Of a DNA stretch of 39,927 nucleotides, positions 1 to 8,859 are shown one piece after another. The first letter of the stretch is position 1. Each line of letters opens with the position of its first letter. The notes under the pieces were generated by a model. That model did no database searches, was not told the origin of the DNA, and saw nothing but the letters and a program-made list of their open reading frames with translations. Origin of the DNA: an uncultured Clostridia bacterium (GTDB lineage Bacteria > Bacillota > Clostridia > TANB77 > CAG-508); NCBI GenBank assembly GCA_947625835.1, contig CANQPY010000012.1:1-39927 (forward strand), read 5' to 3'. The position numbers and the translations under genes were made by a program.

Positions 1-68
1 TTAAGTTTTCATTACAAAACTGTTGCAGTCAATTAGTTTTTTGCTTATTTTAGTTTTAAAACCATTAA

Positions 69-620
69 CTAGTAACAGGCTTTTTTTCGATGACTTATTT
101 CGTTTTTTTCCTTATTTGTAAGTTCTGCATAAGTTTTTCCTGATTCTAATTCAAAAATTGGGTCATAACCAAATCCATTTTCTCCCCTTGGCTCTTTTGC
201 TATTTTTCCTTTTAGCTCTCCTTTTCCTATTGTGAACTTACCATTTTCATAAAATGCTACTGTACATACAAATTTTGCTTTTCTTGATTTGTCATCTAAA
301 TCTTTCATTTTTTCTAAAATTGCTTTATTTTTTTCTTCTTGTGTGGCATTTTTTCCTAAAAACCTTGCTGTATATATGCCTGGCCAACCATTAAATGCTT
401 CTATACATAAGCCACTATCATCTGCTATACATGGCATATTAGTAATTTTAGCAATTTCAATAGCTTTCTTTTTTGCATTTTTCTCAAATGTTTCTTGATT
501 TTCTTCTACTTCTATTTTGCATTGTATATCTTCTAAAGAAATAAGTTCATAATTTTTTAAGATTTCTCTTATTTCTTTTATTTTGCTTTCATTATTACTT
601 GCAATTAATATTTTTTTCAT
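69..620 (-). CDS. rdgB: RdgB/HAM1 non-canonical purine NTP pyrophosphatase
   Basis: Hydrolyses dITP/XTP to the monophosphate and so keeps deaminated purines out of DNA and RNA. The product is 183 aa, close to the family's usual ~190-200. Seen: the N-terminal SNNESK nucleotide-binding motif (residues 8-13), the catalytic ADDSG (66-70), GFGYDP (149-154) and the terminal ISHR motif. The start is the internal ATG at 620, preceded by AAGGAAAG; the longer open frame adds a lysine-rich stretch with no family match. The C-terminus ends abruptly after SHRKKACY, a little shorter than usual. It is the last of a minus-strand run following two small unknown genes and mtnN. Note that CGA encodes the Arg of SHR, so CGA looks normal in this genome. 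Confidence 0.93.
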   Translation of the reverse strand: MKKILIASNNESKIKEIREILKNYELISLEDIQCKIEVEENQETFEKNAKKKAIEIAKITNMPCIADDSGLCIEAFNGWPGIYTARFLGKNATQEEKNKAILEKMKDLDDKSRKAKFVCTVAFYENGKFTIGKGELKGKIAKEPRGENGFGYDPIFELESGKTYAELTNKEKNEISHRKKACY

Positions 621-633
621 TATTACTCTTTCC

Positions 634-996
634 TTATTTTTCTTTTTCCTCTTTACTTTTTTCTTTTTTAGTTTGTTCAAGTTCAATGTTATATTTATTT
701 AATAAAGTTTCTACTTCTTCAATAGCATTTTGAAAATCTTGCGCGTTGTCTTGTTTTTCTTCTCCTTGATATATTTTTTCAACTACTTGCAATATTTCTT
801 CATATAAGTTTTTTTCCTTGGATTTTTCTCCTAATAGGGCTAAATGTCTTCTCTCTTGTATCAATTCTAATTTTTCATAAATATTCTTGTAGTAGTTTGT
901 TGCTTGTTGGTCTTTATTATATTGCGCTCTCATATACAAAATTCCTAAATGTGCAATAAATCTTCTATAAGAATCATTTGAATTTGGCTTTATCAT
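634..996 (-). CDS. Small conserved-looking hypothetical protein, charged and helical
   Basis: I do not recognise this 120-aa protein. It is predicted helical, with an aromatic/Arg-rich N-terminal half (SYRRFIAHLGILYMRAQYN) and a highly charged Lys/Glu C-terminal tail suggestive of coiled coil. There is no signal peptide or membrane segment. The ATG at 996 follows AAGGAGACC at good spacing. It lies 13 bp upstream of the rdgB start and probably shares its transcript. Function cannot be inferred beyond a soluble cytosolic protein. Confidence 0.7.
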   Translation of the reverse strand: MIKPNSNDSYRRFIAHLGILYMRAQYNKDQQATNYYKNIYEKLELIQERRHLALLGEKSKEKNLYEEILQVVEKIYQGEEKQDNAQDFQNAIEEVETLLNKYNIELEQTKKEKSKEEKEK

Positions 997-1076
997 ATTG
1001 GTCTCCTTATATATAATTATTTGAAAAGATATGGCTATAATATAACCATACCTTTTATTAAAAACGATAAAATATT

Positions 1077-1406
1077 TTATTCATGTTCTCTTTCTTCTTC
1101 TATTTTATCTTTATTATTTATTTTTGCATCTTTAATTTTTGGTGCTTTTTCTACATGAATATTTTTTGAAGTTAATTCACTAATTTTACGAGTTTTTCCT
1201 TTTTTGCTTGTTGTTGCTGGTTCTGTTTTAGGTGCCATTTTGTCTACTTTTTCTAAAGCTTCTTCTAAAGCTTTTTTGTTTGGCTCATTTTCCCATTCTT
1301 CTTCTATGTCATCATCTTCTTCTAAAAAAGATTTTATAAAACTTATAACATCTTTAAATGACCATATTTCAACTCTATTTTCATCTTTTACACTTGATTT
1401 TTTCAT
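1077..1406 (-). CDS. Hypothetical acidic/lysine-rich protein
   Basis: 109 aa, not recognised. The N-terminal third has an acidic patch (EEDDDIEEEWENE, about residues 29-41). The rest is Lys/Glu/Thr rich and probably disordered. There are no membrane segments. The ATG at 1406 follows AAGGACGG with about 8 nt spacing. It is oriented with mtnN upstream and the 634-996 gene downstream, so co-transcription is possible, although an ~80-bp gap follows it. Low-complexity composition limits confidence that homologues exist, but the ribosome binding site and codon pattern support a real gene. Confidence 0.6.
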   Translation of the reverse strand: MKKSSVKDENRVEIWSFKDVISFIKSFLEEDDDIEEEWENEPNKKALEEALEKVDKMAPKTEPATTSKKGKTRKISELTSKNIHVEKAPKIKDAKINNKDKIEEEREHE

Positions 1407-1472
1407 ATATTTAACCGTCCTTATTTTTAATTCAGTATTATTATAGCATAAATTTCCTTAGAAATCAAGCTT

Positions 1473-2165
1473 TTAAGCTAAAAATTCCTTTAGTATATTG
1501 CTACAACGTCTTGATGCAAATTTTATGTTATTGTCAAATATTCGTGCATTTTGACCATTTGGAGTATCAGATATTGCTCTTATTGCTGCAAATGGTACAT
1601 TGTCTAAATAGCATACCTGGGCAATTGCTCCACATTCCATATCAACTACGTCTGCATCAAATTTGGCACGTATTTTATCTTTCATCCAAAATTCTGTGCA
1701 AAAGATGTCTCCTGTTGCTATTGTTCCTATTTTTATTTTGTAATTTCTCTCTGGCATAGCTTGAATCATTTGTTCAAATTCTTCTACTAATTCTACTGTA
1801 CACTCTACTCTATCTCCAACTCCTGTAATATAACCTTTGCTATGTCCAAATGCAGTAATGTCAAAATCATGTTGAATAACATTTTTCCCAATTAGTACAT
1901 CTCCTACATTTAATAACGGATTAATAGCTCCTCCTACACCTATATTAATAATATATTGTAAATCATATTTACTAATCATAACTTGTGCAGTCCTTGCAGC
2001 ATTTACTTTTCCAATTCCGCTTTTTATTAATATACATTCTTTTCCTTGGATTTTTCCTTTTAAAAATCTTAAATTATAAATTTGTTCTACTTCTACATCT
2101 GTCATAATGTTTAAAATTTCTTCTCTTTCTTCATCCATGGCAACAATGATTCCTATTTTTTTCAT
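1473..2165 (-). CDS. mtnN: 5'-methylthioadenosine/S-adenosylhomocysteine nucleosidase
   Basis: Cleaves MTA and SAH to adenine plus the thioribose or ribosyl-homocysteine, recycling the by-products of SAM use. It is 230 aa, the normal length. Seen: N-terminal IGIIVAMDEE with the catalytic-region Glu, GIGKVNAA (substrate loop), NIGVGGAI, VDMECGAIAQ (ribose-binding Met-Glu) and AISDTP with the catalytic Asp near the C-terminus. The ATG at 2165 is preceded by GGAGAGTGATG. It is the first gene of the minus-strand group that ends with rdgB. It is transcribed divergently from glmS. Confidence 0.95.
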   Translation of the reverse strand: MKKIGIIVAMDEEREEILNIMTDVEVEQIYNLRFLKGKIQGKECILIKSGIGKVNAARTAQVMISKYDLQYIINIGVGGAINPLLNVGDVLIGKNVIQHDFDITAFGHSKGYITGVGDRVECTVELVEEFEQMIQAMPERNYKIKIGTIATGDIFCTEFWMKDKIRAKFDADVVDMECGAIAQVCYLDNVPFAAIRAISDTPNGQNARIFDNNIKFASRRCSNILKEFLA

Positions 2166-2250
2166 AAATCATCACTCTCCTATTTTTCAATTAAATTATA
2201 TAATAAATTATTTTTAAATTCAATTGTTTCTATATTTTTTTATTTACTAC

Positions 2251-2282
2251 TTGTAACTTTTTCATTTTTAGTGTAATATAAT
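2251..2282 (+). promoter_or_regulatory. Putative glmS promoter
   Basis: TTGTAA at 2251-2256 and, 17 nt later, TAATAT at 2274-2279 (overlapping TATAAT at 2277-2282). This is the best -35/-10 pair upstream of the ribozyme and would start the transcript about 60 nt before the self-cleavage site. Sequence match only. Confidence 0.45.
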
Positions 2283-2344
2283 AGTGTAGATTGAAAGAAA
2301 TGCAAAATTTTAAACTTTTTGAAGGGAGGTTTATTGTAAGAAAT

Positions 2345-2490
2345 TAAATAAGCGCCTGGACTTTTCTGTTTTTAGATAAGTTGACGAGGACTAGGGTTAT
2401 CGAAAAATTCGGCGGATGCCTTAGTGGCTTTAGCTTTAGCCATACTATTAACCAAAAATCATTAGTAATAATGTAACAAAAGTTAATAGA
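2345..2490 (+). ncRNA. glmS ribozyme (glucosamine-6-phosphate-activated)
   Basis: Self-cleaving riboswitch in the 5' leader of glmS. The hallmark blocks are present in order: AGCGCCTGGACTT at 2351-2363, AGTTGACGAGG at about 2378-2390, GGGTTATCGA, then TTCGGCGGATGCC. By homology with known glmS ribozymes, cleavage falls between A2351 and G2352. Binding of GlcN6P as cofactor exposes a 5'-OH on the mRNA and lowers glmS expression. The start codon of glmS follows about 60 nt downstream. The P3/P4 regions (about 2364-2377 and 2425-2490) are less conserved, so the 3' boundary is approximate. Confidence 0.95.
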
Positions 2491-2552
2491 TCAAGCCTTT
2501 ATTTTTGCATACTTTCAATTCCAAAACAATATCAATTTTTAGGAGGATTAAA

Positions 2553-4391
2553 ATGTGTGGAATTGTAGGTTACATAGGAACAAAAAAAGCAAGCCCAATT
2601 TTAATTAATGGGCTTATTAGATTGGAATACAGAGGATATGATTCAGCTGGAATTTCAACAATTGAAGAAAACGGTCTTTCTATTATGAAAGACAAAGGAA
2701 GAGTAAAAAATTTATATGACTTAAAAGGGATAGATGATTTAGCAGGAACCATTGGAATTGCACATACAAGATGGGCAACTCATGGAAAACCTTCTAAAGA
2801 AAATTCTCATCCTCATTTGGACAATAGCAAAACATTTAGTGTTGTCCACAATGGAATTATTGAAAACTATAATGAATTAAAAAAGTTTTTATTAGATAAA
2901 GGATATACTTTTTATTCTCAAACAGATACAGAAGTTATTCCAAATTTAGTTAATTACTATTACAAAAAAGAAACAGGTTCAAATGAATCTAAATTTTTAA
3001 ATGCTTTTAAAAAAGCTTGTAACAAGCTAAATGGAAGTTTTGCAATTGAAATTATTTGTAAAGATTGTCCTGATATTATGCTTGTTTCTAGAAAGGATAG
3101 CCCTTTAGTAATTGGAAAAGGAGAAAATGAAAATTATATTTCTTCTGATATTCCAGCTATTCTCTCTTTTACTAGAAATTTTTATTTATTAAATGATTTT
3201 GAAATTGCTATGTTATATAGAGATAATATTGATTTTTTTGATAAAGATTTAAATCCAATTCAAAAAAAGGCTGAAACAATTGAGTGGAATGCTTTAAGTG
3301 CTGAAAAAGATGGCTATGAAGATTTTATGCTAAAAGAAATTTATGAACAGCCAACTGCAATTAGAGAAACAATTGGAGCAAAATTAAATGGAACTTCAAA
3401 ATGTGAATTTTCAGAATTAGCAATTACAAAAGGCTATTTATCAAAATTAAGTAAAATATATATAGTTGCCTGTGGTACTGCTATGCATGCAGGTTTGGCC
3501 GGAAAAAATGCAATTGAAAAACTTTGTAAAATTCCTACTGAAGTTGATATTGCTTCTGAATTTAGATATAGAGAACCTTTAATTGATGAAAAAACCTTAT
3601 GTATTTTTATTTCTCAATCTGGAGAAACTGCAGATACAATCGCAGCTTTAAAATTATGTAAGAAAAAAGGTGCTAAAACCCTTGCTATAAGCAATGTAAT
3701 TGGAAGTTCTATAACAAGAGAAGCTGACTTTTCTATTTATACACATGCAGGACCAGAAATTGCTGTTGCTTCAACAAAAGCTTATACTTCTCAAGTTATT
3801 TTAATTACATTGTTAGCTATTTACTTTGCTGAAACTTTAGGTATTAATGATTCCGAAATTAATGTATTAAAGAAAGATATTTTAGAATTACCAAAAAAAA
3901 TAGAAGAAACTTTAAAGTTATCTGAAATTGTAAAAGACTTTTCAAAAGAAGTTTATCAAGAAAAAGATATGTTCTTTTTAGGTAGAGGAATTGATGAAAC
4001 AGTAGCTAAAGAAGGTTCTTTAAAATTAAAAGAAATTTCTTATATTCATGCTGAAAGTTATCCGGCAGGTGAATTAAAACATGGTCCTATTGCTTTAATT
4101 GAAAATGATGTAACAGTTGTAAGTATTTTAACAGATAAAAAATTAGTTGAAAAAACAATTAGTAATATTCAAGAAGTTATAACTCGTGGTGCAAAAACTT
4201 TAGTTGTTACAAATCAAAATATTAAAGATGATATGTTTGATATGGTAATTAAAATTCCAAAAACTAATACTCTTATTTCGCCTATATTATCTGTAATTCC
4301 TTTGCAATTATTTTCTTACTATATTTCAAAAGAAAAGGGATTAGACGTGGATAAACCTAGAAACCTTGCTAAATCTGTTACAGTAGAATAA
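2553..4391 (+). CDS. glmS: Glutamine-fructose-6-phosphate aminotransferase (isomerizing)
   Basis: Makes glucosamine-6-phosphate from fructose-6-phosphate and glutamine, the first step of UDP-GlcNAc and peptidoglycan precursor synthesis. It is 612 aa, the standard length. The start is the ATG at 2553 (MCGIVGYIG) after AGGAGG, giving the N-terminal nucleophile Cys of the class II glutaminase once Met is removed; a longer frame upstream adds 16 unrelated residues. RGYDSAG and HTRWATHG belong to the glutaminase domain. Two SIS domains follow (SQSGETADT and the C-terminal sugar-binding region), ending in the typical DKPRNLAKSVTVE. It is regulated by the ribozyme in its leader and followed by an intrinsic terminator. 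Confidence 0.98.
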   Translation: MCGIVGYIGTKKASPILINGLIRLEYRGYDSAGISTIEENGLSIMKDKGRVKNLYDLKGIDDLAGTIGIAHTRWATHGKPSKENSHPHLDNSKTFSVVHNGIIENYNELKKFLLDKGYTFYSQTDTEVIPNLVNYYYKKETGSNESKFLNAFKKACNKLNGSFAIEIICKDCPDIMLVSRKDSPLVIGKGENENYISSDIPAILSFTRNFYLLNDFEIAMLYRDNIDFFDKDLNPIQKKAETIEWNALSAEKDGYEDFMLKEIYEQPTAIRETIGAKLNGTSKCEFSELAITKGYLSKLSKIYIVACGTAMHAGLAGKNAIEKLCKIPTEVDIASEFRYREPLIDEKTLCIFISQSGETADTIAALKLCKKKGAKTLAISNVIGSSITREADFSIYTHAGPEIAVASTKAYTSQVILITLLAIYFAETLGINDSEINVLKKDILELPKKIEETLKLSEIVKDFSKEVYQEKDMFFLGRGIDETVAKEGSLKLKEISYIHAESYPAGELKHGPIALIENDVTVVSILTDKKLVEKTISNIQEVITRGAKTLVVTNQNIKDDMFDMVIKIPKTNTLISPILSVIPLQLFSYYISKEKGLDVDKPRNLAKSVTVE

Positions 4392-4400
4392 TATTAAAAT

Positions 4401-4447
4401 AAAGATTTTCTAAGCAGTCTATAGTTACTTGGAAAATCTTTATTTTT
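4401..4447 (+). terminator. Intrinsic terminator of glmS
   Basis: AAAGATTTTC (4401-4410) pairs with GAAAATCTTT (4432-4441), followed by a T-rich run. It lies 10 bp after the glmS stop. It also sits at the 3' end of the convergent bofA. Confidence 0.8.
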
Positions 4448-4453
4448 TGTAAA

Positions 4454-4715
4454 TTATCCTATTAATAACTTTATAATAATTAAGCACACTAATCCTGGTA
4501 ATCCTAATAATCCGAATTAAAATACTTGTAAAAAAATTTAGTCCAATATGAAAGCCAAAATTACTACCTATTAAATTAATAATAAAAATACAAATGCCAC
4601 CTAATATAGAATTAAGAACTAACTTTAATATTTTTTTTAATGGAAAAATAAAAATTCTTCCTACAATAAAAATTAAACAAATACATGCTAAATACGTAAT
4701 TATATTGATATCCAT
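4454..4715 (-). CDS. bofA: BofA-family pro-sigma-K processing inhibitor, read through a CGGA +1 shift
   Basis: Small integral membrane protein; in Bacillus, BofA restrains the SpoIVFB protease until sigma-K is needed. The ATG at 4715 follows TAGGAGATT. Codons 1-67 give a two-helix hydrophobic protein with the family-like run GSNFGFHIGLNFFTSILI. The frame then hits CGG (complement of 4512-4514) and would continue into an unrelated tail. Skipping the C gives GLLGLPGLVCLIIIKLLIG and a stop at 4454. This is the normal BofA C-terminus (compare GILGIPG in B. subtilis), for a total of 86 aa, the family length. Downstream of yaaL, as in many Firmicutes. Either recoded by the CGGN rule or a one-base insertion. 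Confidence 0.82.
4512..4514 (-). other. CGGA +1 recoding site 1 (bofA)
   Basis: Codon before is ATT. Read ATT-CGGA-TTA. Confidence 0.8.
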
Positions 4716-4787
4716 AAACGAATCTCCTAAATGATAATAATTTTCTATTATCATTTTTATGTGAGATGTTGGACAAATATTACTTTA

Positions 4788-5075
4788 TTAGACAGCCTCT
4801 TCTTCATCTTCTAAAGTAAATTTAATATCACTAATCATATCAACTTCAATTCCCTTTGATTTAGCTATTTTTATTAAATAATCTAATTTTGCTTGATTTG
4901 CTTTTATTTGATAAGAAAAATAATCCACTAAGCCATCTTGTGCATATTCAAAGTTTTTATTTGAGTTTTTTAATTCTTCCCTTGTTCTTATAATTGCTTT
5001 TATTAATTCAATTTCTCTCTCGATTTCTGTTTTTTCTGTTATTCTTTCTTCTCTAACATAATATTCTTTTTGCAT
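4788..5075 (-). CDS. DUF2508 (YaaL-like) family protein
   Basis: 95-aa soluble helical protein without signal or membrane segments. Length, charge pattern and the position just upstream of bofA match the DUF2508/YaaL family, commonly found between recR and bofA in Firmicutes; its function is not known. The ATG at 5075 is preceded by AGAGGAA. It is likely co-transcribed with bofA, 72 bp downstream. Confidence 0.75.
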   Translation of the reverse strand: MQKEYYVREERITEKTEIEREIELIKAIIRTREELKNSNKNFEYAQDGLVDYFSYQIKANQAKLDYLIKIAKSKGIEVDMISDIKFTLEDEEEAV

Positions 5076-5164
5076 ATTTTTTCCTCTTTTCGTTTTATTT
5101 TACTTTATTATACTCTCGGTTTGCTATTTTTATTCAAAAAACTGCTTTGTTTAAAATTTATATA

Positions 5165-5531
5165 TAAATTTAATAATTAAAATTTTGTTATAGTTCAGAC
5201 TAAAATTAATTATATATACAAAGTTCAATATATTTTTTATTTATAACAAATCGGGGGGACCAGCAAATTATAGACTGTAAAAAACTTTTATAATATTTTT
5301 AATAACTTTTGTGTGTCGCAACTTACAAAATAAAAAGATAAAAATGTAAGTTGCTCCAATCGCACTTCGCTTTGCTTCGTTTGGTCGCTTACGCAAGTTA
5401 TTAAAAATATTATAAAAGTTTTTATTACAGTCTGTTATGTGGCTGGGAGTTATAAATAAAAAATATATTGAACTTTTTTGTAGTAAGTTAAAGTCTGAAC
5501 TATAACAAAATTTTAACATAAATTTAATTAA
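5165..5531 (+). repeat. Large imperfect inverted repeat (MITE-like or giant hairpin)
   Basis: This gene-free stretch is a nested palindrome of about 365 bp. Paired blocks, outside in: AATTTTGTTATAGTTCAGAC (5181-5200) with its complement at about 5492-5514; AAGTTCAATATATTTTTTAT (5221-5240) extending to TTATAAC, with its complement at about 5449-5474; AGACTGTAA and ACTTTTATAATATTTTTAAT (from 5272), with their complement at about 5397-5432. The centre holds a second small hairpin (GCAACTTAC/GTAAGTTGC, about 5318-5355) and a GC-richer run, CGCACTTCGCTTTGCTTCG. No transposase is present. The minus-strand open frame across it has no protein-like character. A non-autonomous transposable element is the likeliest reading; a structured RNA is possible. 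Confidence 0.7.
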
Positions 5532-5613
5532 TTTGTCTAAAGCACTTGTTTTTTTCGGCATTTTGTAGGATAATATATATGTATGATTATATTTTAGGAA
5601 GGATTTATTTTGA

Positions 5614-7950
5614 ATGAAGTATATAGACAAATTTTTAAAAAAATTAAATACAGATAGAAATACTTTTGCAACTTACATATTAACCTTGATTTCTATATAT
5701 TTAGCAGTAGATAGAATTGTAGAAATGTTGCTTATGATATTTACAGGTGTATCTTATGCTTATTGGGGACCAATTCAATATGCCTTTGCCATAGCTTGCC
5801 CTGTTTTTGCATTTGCTTTTTCAGCGCAGTCAAAATTTGCAAAAAACAAAGCTTACAAAGTTTCCCTATTTTATTTGTTTATCATAGGATTTTATATAAT
5901 TGTTATTTCTATGTTCACTCAATGGCTTAATATGGGAGCCTGGTTATTGCTATTATCAGTACCTAATTATACAGAGTTAATTACAGAATTTTCTGATTTA
6001 GTAACACCCGCATTTGTAAGTATTTCTTTATATTTACCATTACTTACAGTTTATCCTATGTTTAAATGGGTTTATTTTACTGTTCGTGATGATCCTAAGA
6101 AAACTCGTTCTATTTGGGATTTTAGAGGAATTAGTTTAGCAAATAAAAAAGAAGGTCATGGGCCATATACTTGCGAGGTATATATTTGCACAGATGATGA
6201 GTATAATAAAACAATTACAATGCCTGAATCTTCAAGATTTCAATCATTACTTGTATGTGGTGGTTCTGGAAGTGGAAAAACTTCTTTAATATATGAGCCT
6301 TTAATTGCAAAAGACATTGAAAGAAAATACTTTTTTAAGGAAGCTTCAAAGGAATTAGGTTTTACTGCTTTAAAAACTAAAATTGCTTATTTAAATAAAC
6401 CTTATGATAATGATTATTTGAACAAAAACTTTAGTTTAAATATGATAACACCAGTAAGTGGAAAAGAAAATATTTTTAATACATATTTAAGTAAAATGCT
6501 TTTAGGGTCTGTTGGTGGAGAAAGTGTATATAGAAATTTAGGTATTACATATATGGCACCAGATGACTCTTCAATGCAAACTATGATGGATGTTTGTAAA
6601 AATTTTGGAATTGATTATGATGTAATTGACCCATCTAATCCTAATTCAATTGGTTTAAATCCATTTGTATACAGTGATCCAAATAAAATTGCAATAACCA
6701 TATCTTCTGTATTAAAAGCTATGTTTATTGTTTCTCATGATGATCCAGAAGAAGCCTATAGAGGAGATGTATCTACACAAGCTATTGAAAATGTTGCTAT
6801 TTTATTAAAAGAAATTTATCCTAGAATGCATGAAGGTACTCTTCCTAATATGGAAGATTTGCTAAAATTATTAACAAATTTTGAATTAATAGAAAAAATG
6901 TGTGAAATTATGGCACATGATGAAGAATTAAAAGAAAAATATTCTGTACAACTTATGTACTTTAAAAAGAATTTTTATGCCAATAGTCCTGGAAGAACAG
7001 AAATTGAAAAATATATTTATACAGCTGTTAGTCAATTAGATAATTTGTTAAGAATTCCAGGAATAAAACCAATTTTATGCAACAGGTACAACAACATAAA
7101 TTTTGATGAGCTTTTATCTGACGGAAAAGTTGTATTTGTTTGTACAAGACGTGGTGATTTAGGAGCTGCTGGTCATAAGGCATTTGGACTATTCTATTTA
7201 ATTTCTATGCAAGATGCCGTTTTAAGAAGACCTGGAAATGAAAATACTAGAATTCCTTATTTTCTATATGTTGATGAATTTGCAGATTTTGTTTGTAAAT
7301 CAACTGAGCCAATGTTTACTTTATATAGAAAATTTAGAGTAGCACCTACAATATCTATTCAAAGTATTTCTCAGTTAGAGCTTCACGGTCAAAAAGAAAA
7401 TTATAAAAATCTTATTTTGTCAAACTGTGCAAGTAAAATTTTTACTGGAAGTGGTGAATGGGACGAACTTGAATGGTGGTCAAAAGAATTTGGTACACAC
7501 AGGGAATGGTCTTTTAGTAACAATATGGATATGAATAAGCTAGAATATGATCCAAAAGTTGGAAGTGTAAAATGGGCTTGGGTAGAAACAGTAAGAGCTG
7601 GTAAGCTTCAAACATTAAAGCAAAACCAAGCTGGTTATAAAATTAGACAATCAAATGGTAGCCCATATTCTGGGGTTGGAAACTTTACTTATTTAGAAGC
7701 AAAATATAAAGAACCACAAAAAATAAAAAATTATGACTTTGGAAAATATTCTGATTCAGTTACAACCGAAACTGAAGATGATAATGATGATGGTAGAAAA
7801 AAATTGGATTTAAAAAATATTAATTTTAAAGATGAACGAGATGAAATTGACCCAGTTCAAACAGATACATCAGACTCAAAATATTTATTTGACAACGAAG
7901 ATGCAATTGTTGTAAATCTAAAAAGAGGAAATCCAAATTCTTTAAAATAA
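5614..7950 (+). CDS. VirD4/TraG-like coupling ATPase (TraM-recognition/TraD C-terminal type), orphan
   Basis: 778-aa membrane-anchored AAA+/RecA-type ATPase of the type IV secretion coupling protein superfamily. The N-terminal ~150 residues hold about four hydrophobic helices. Walker A is GGSGSGKT (residues 216-223). Walker B with catalytic Glu is FLYVDEFADF (Asp554, Glu555). The central part FVCTRRGDLG and the SIQSISQLELHG sensor region are typical of VirD4/TraG proteins. An acidic hydrophilic tail follows residue ~710. The ATG at 5614 follows AGGAAGG. No relaxase or other mating-pore genes flank it; the neighbours are core genes (yaaL/bofA side) and a palindromic repeat. It may serve DNA or protein export outside a classical conjugative element. 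Substrate unknown. Confidence 0.82.
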   Translation: MKYIDKFLKKLNTDRNTFATYILTLISIYLAVDRIVEMLLMIFTGVSYAYWGPIQYAFAIACPVFAFAFSAQSKFAKNKAYKVSLFYLFIIGFYIIVISMFTQWLNMGAWLLLLSVPNYTELITEFSDLVTPAFVSISLYLPLLTVYPMFKWVYFTVRDDPKKTRSIWDFRGISLANKKEGHGPYTCEVYICTDDEYNKTITMPESSRFQSLLVCGGSGSGKTSLIYEPLIAKDIERKYFFKEASKELGFTALKTKIAYLNKPYDNDYLNKNFSLNMITPVSGKENIFNTYLSKMLLGSVGGESVYRNLGITYMAPDDSSMQTMMDVCKNFGIDYDVIDPSNPNSIGLNPFVYSDPNKIAITISSVLKAMFIVSHDDPEEAYRGDVSTQAIENVAILLKEIYPRMHEGTLPNMEDLLKLLTNFELIEKMCEIMAHDEELKEKYSVQLMYFKKNFYANSPGRTEIEKYIYTAVSQLDNLLRIPGIKPILCNRYNNINFDELLSDGKVVFVCTRRGDLGAAGHKAFGLFYLISMQDAVLRRPGNENTRIPYFLYVDEFADFVCKSTEPMFTLYRKFRVAPTISIQSISQLELHGQKENYKNLILSNCASKIFTGSGEWDELEWWSKEFGTHREWSFSNNMDMNKLEYDPKVGSVKWAWVETVRAGKLQTLKQNQAGYKIRQSNGSPYSGVGNFTYLEAKYKEPQKIKNYDFGKYSDSVTTETEDDNDDGRKKLDLKNINFKDERDEIDPVQTDTSDSKYLFDNEDAIVVNLKRGNPNSLK

Positions 7951-7963
7951 AAATATATAGATA

Positions 7964-7996
7964 GGACTAAAACATCTAGAATTTTAGTCCTTTTTT
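7964..7996 (+). terminator. Intrinsic terminator after the VirD4-like gene
   Basis: GGACTAAAA (7964-7972) pairs with TTTTAGTCC (7982-7990), followed by TTTTTT. It is 14 bp after the stop codon. Confidence 0.85.
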
Positions 7997-8006
7997 AATT
8001 TCTTAT

Positions 8007-8859
8007 TTATAGCTTAAACCCTATTAATTCTAAAGTAATTCCTGAAATAACTCCTATTATATATAATAATGAAATAATTTTTATATTTTGCTTAATTCCT
8101 TTATTTGTTTTAAATAATACTGCTAACCCAACTCCTGCTCCAACTAAAGTACCTGATATCATAGTTGAAATTGAAATGACATTTTCTAAATACATTTGTG
8201 TTAAAATAACAGAAGAAGCACAATTTGGAATTAAACCAATTAATCCAGCAAGTATTGGTCCAAATATAGGTTCATTTTGTAAAAAGCTTGAAATTTGTTC
8301 TTCCCCTATCAAATAAATTGCAAAATTAATTACTATTGTAATTATAAATATAAATATAAATATATTTAATGTATGTTTTAACGCTGATTTAAAAATTCCA
8401 TGCTCACAATCACAATGTTCTTTTTCACATAAATCTATAATTTTTTGTTCTTCAGCATTTTTATTTATTAATCTTGATATAAAATCAATTATAAAACCTG
8501 CTATTATTCCTATTACTAATTTTATACCTAATATTGCCAATATTGTAGTAACTGGTACTGATTCAGATAATAAAATTGGTAACATTTCATCTGATGTTGA
8601 AAGATATACTGCAATTAGTGTTCCTAATGTTATTACTCTTGCAGCATAAAGGTTTGTAGCAGATACAGAAAATCCACATTGTGGAACTACTCCGCAAAAT
8701 TCCTCCTATGAATGGTCCATATTTTCCTGATTTTTTTATTGCTTCTTTTGTTTTTTCTTTTGTTTTATGTTCAATATATTCCATGATAAGATAGGTAATT
8801 AATAAAAATGGAAGTAATTTTATGCTATCTATAATAGCATCTAATAATATATCTACCAT
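8007..8859 (-). CDS. ArsP_2-type 10-TM putative metal/arsenic exporter, read through a CGGA +1 shift
   Basis: Polytopic membrane protein of the putative 10-TM heavy-metal exporter family (often annotated as arsenic efflux or putative manganese transporter). The ATG at 8859 follows AAGGAGAAA. The first 55 residues (to FIGGIL) meet CGG (complement of 8692-8694). Without a shift the frame ends in nonsense; skipping the C gives GVVPQCGFSVSATNLYAARV and runs into the 192-aa downstream frame, for 283 aa in total. PQCGFS and a second half-repeat, LIPNCASSV, are the paired transport motifs, and a Cys/His cluster (KEHCDCEHG) sits in the cytosolic loop. The glycine restored by the shift is the conserved residue before the PQCG motif. 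Family specificity is not certain. Confidence 0.8.
8692..8694 (-). other. CGGA +1 recoding site 2 (metal exporter)
   Basis: Codon before is TTG. Read TTG-CGGA-GTA. Confidence 0.8.

Noticed and set aside
5268..5630. 120-aa minus-strand open frame
   Set aside because: It lies across the palindromic repeat, has no ribosome binding site and no protein-like pattern; produced by the inverted repeat.
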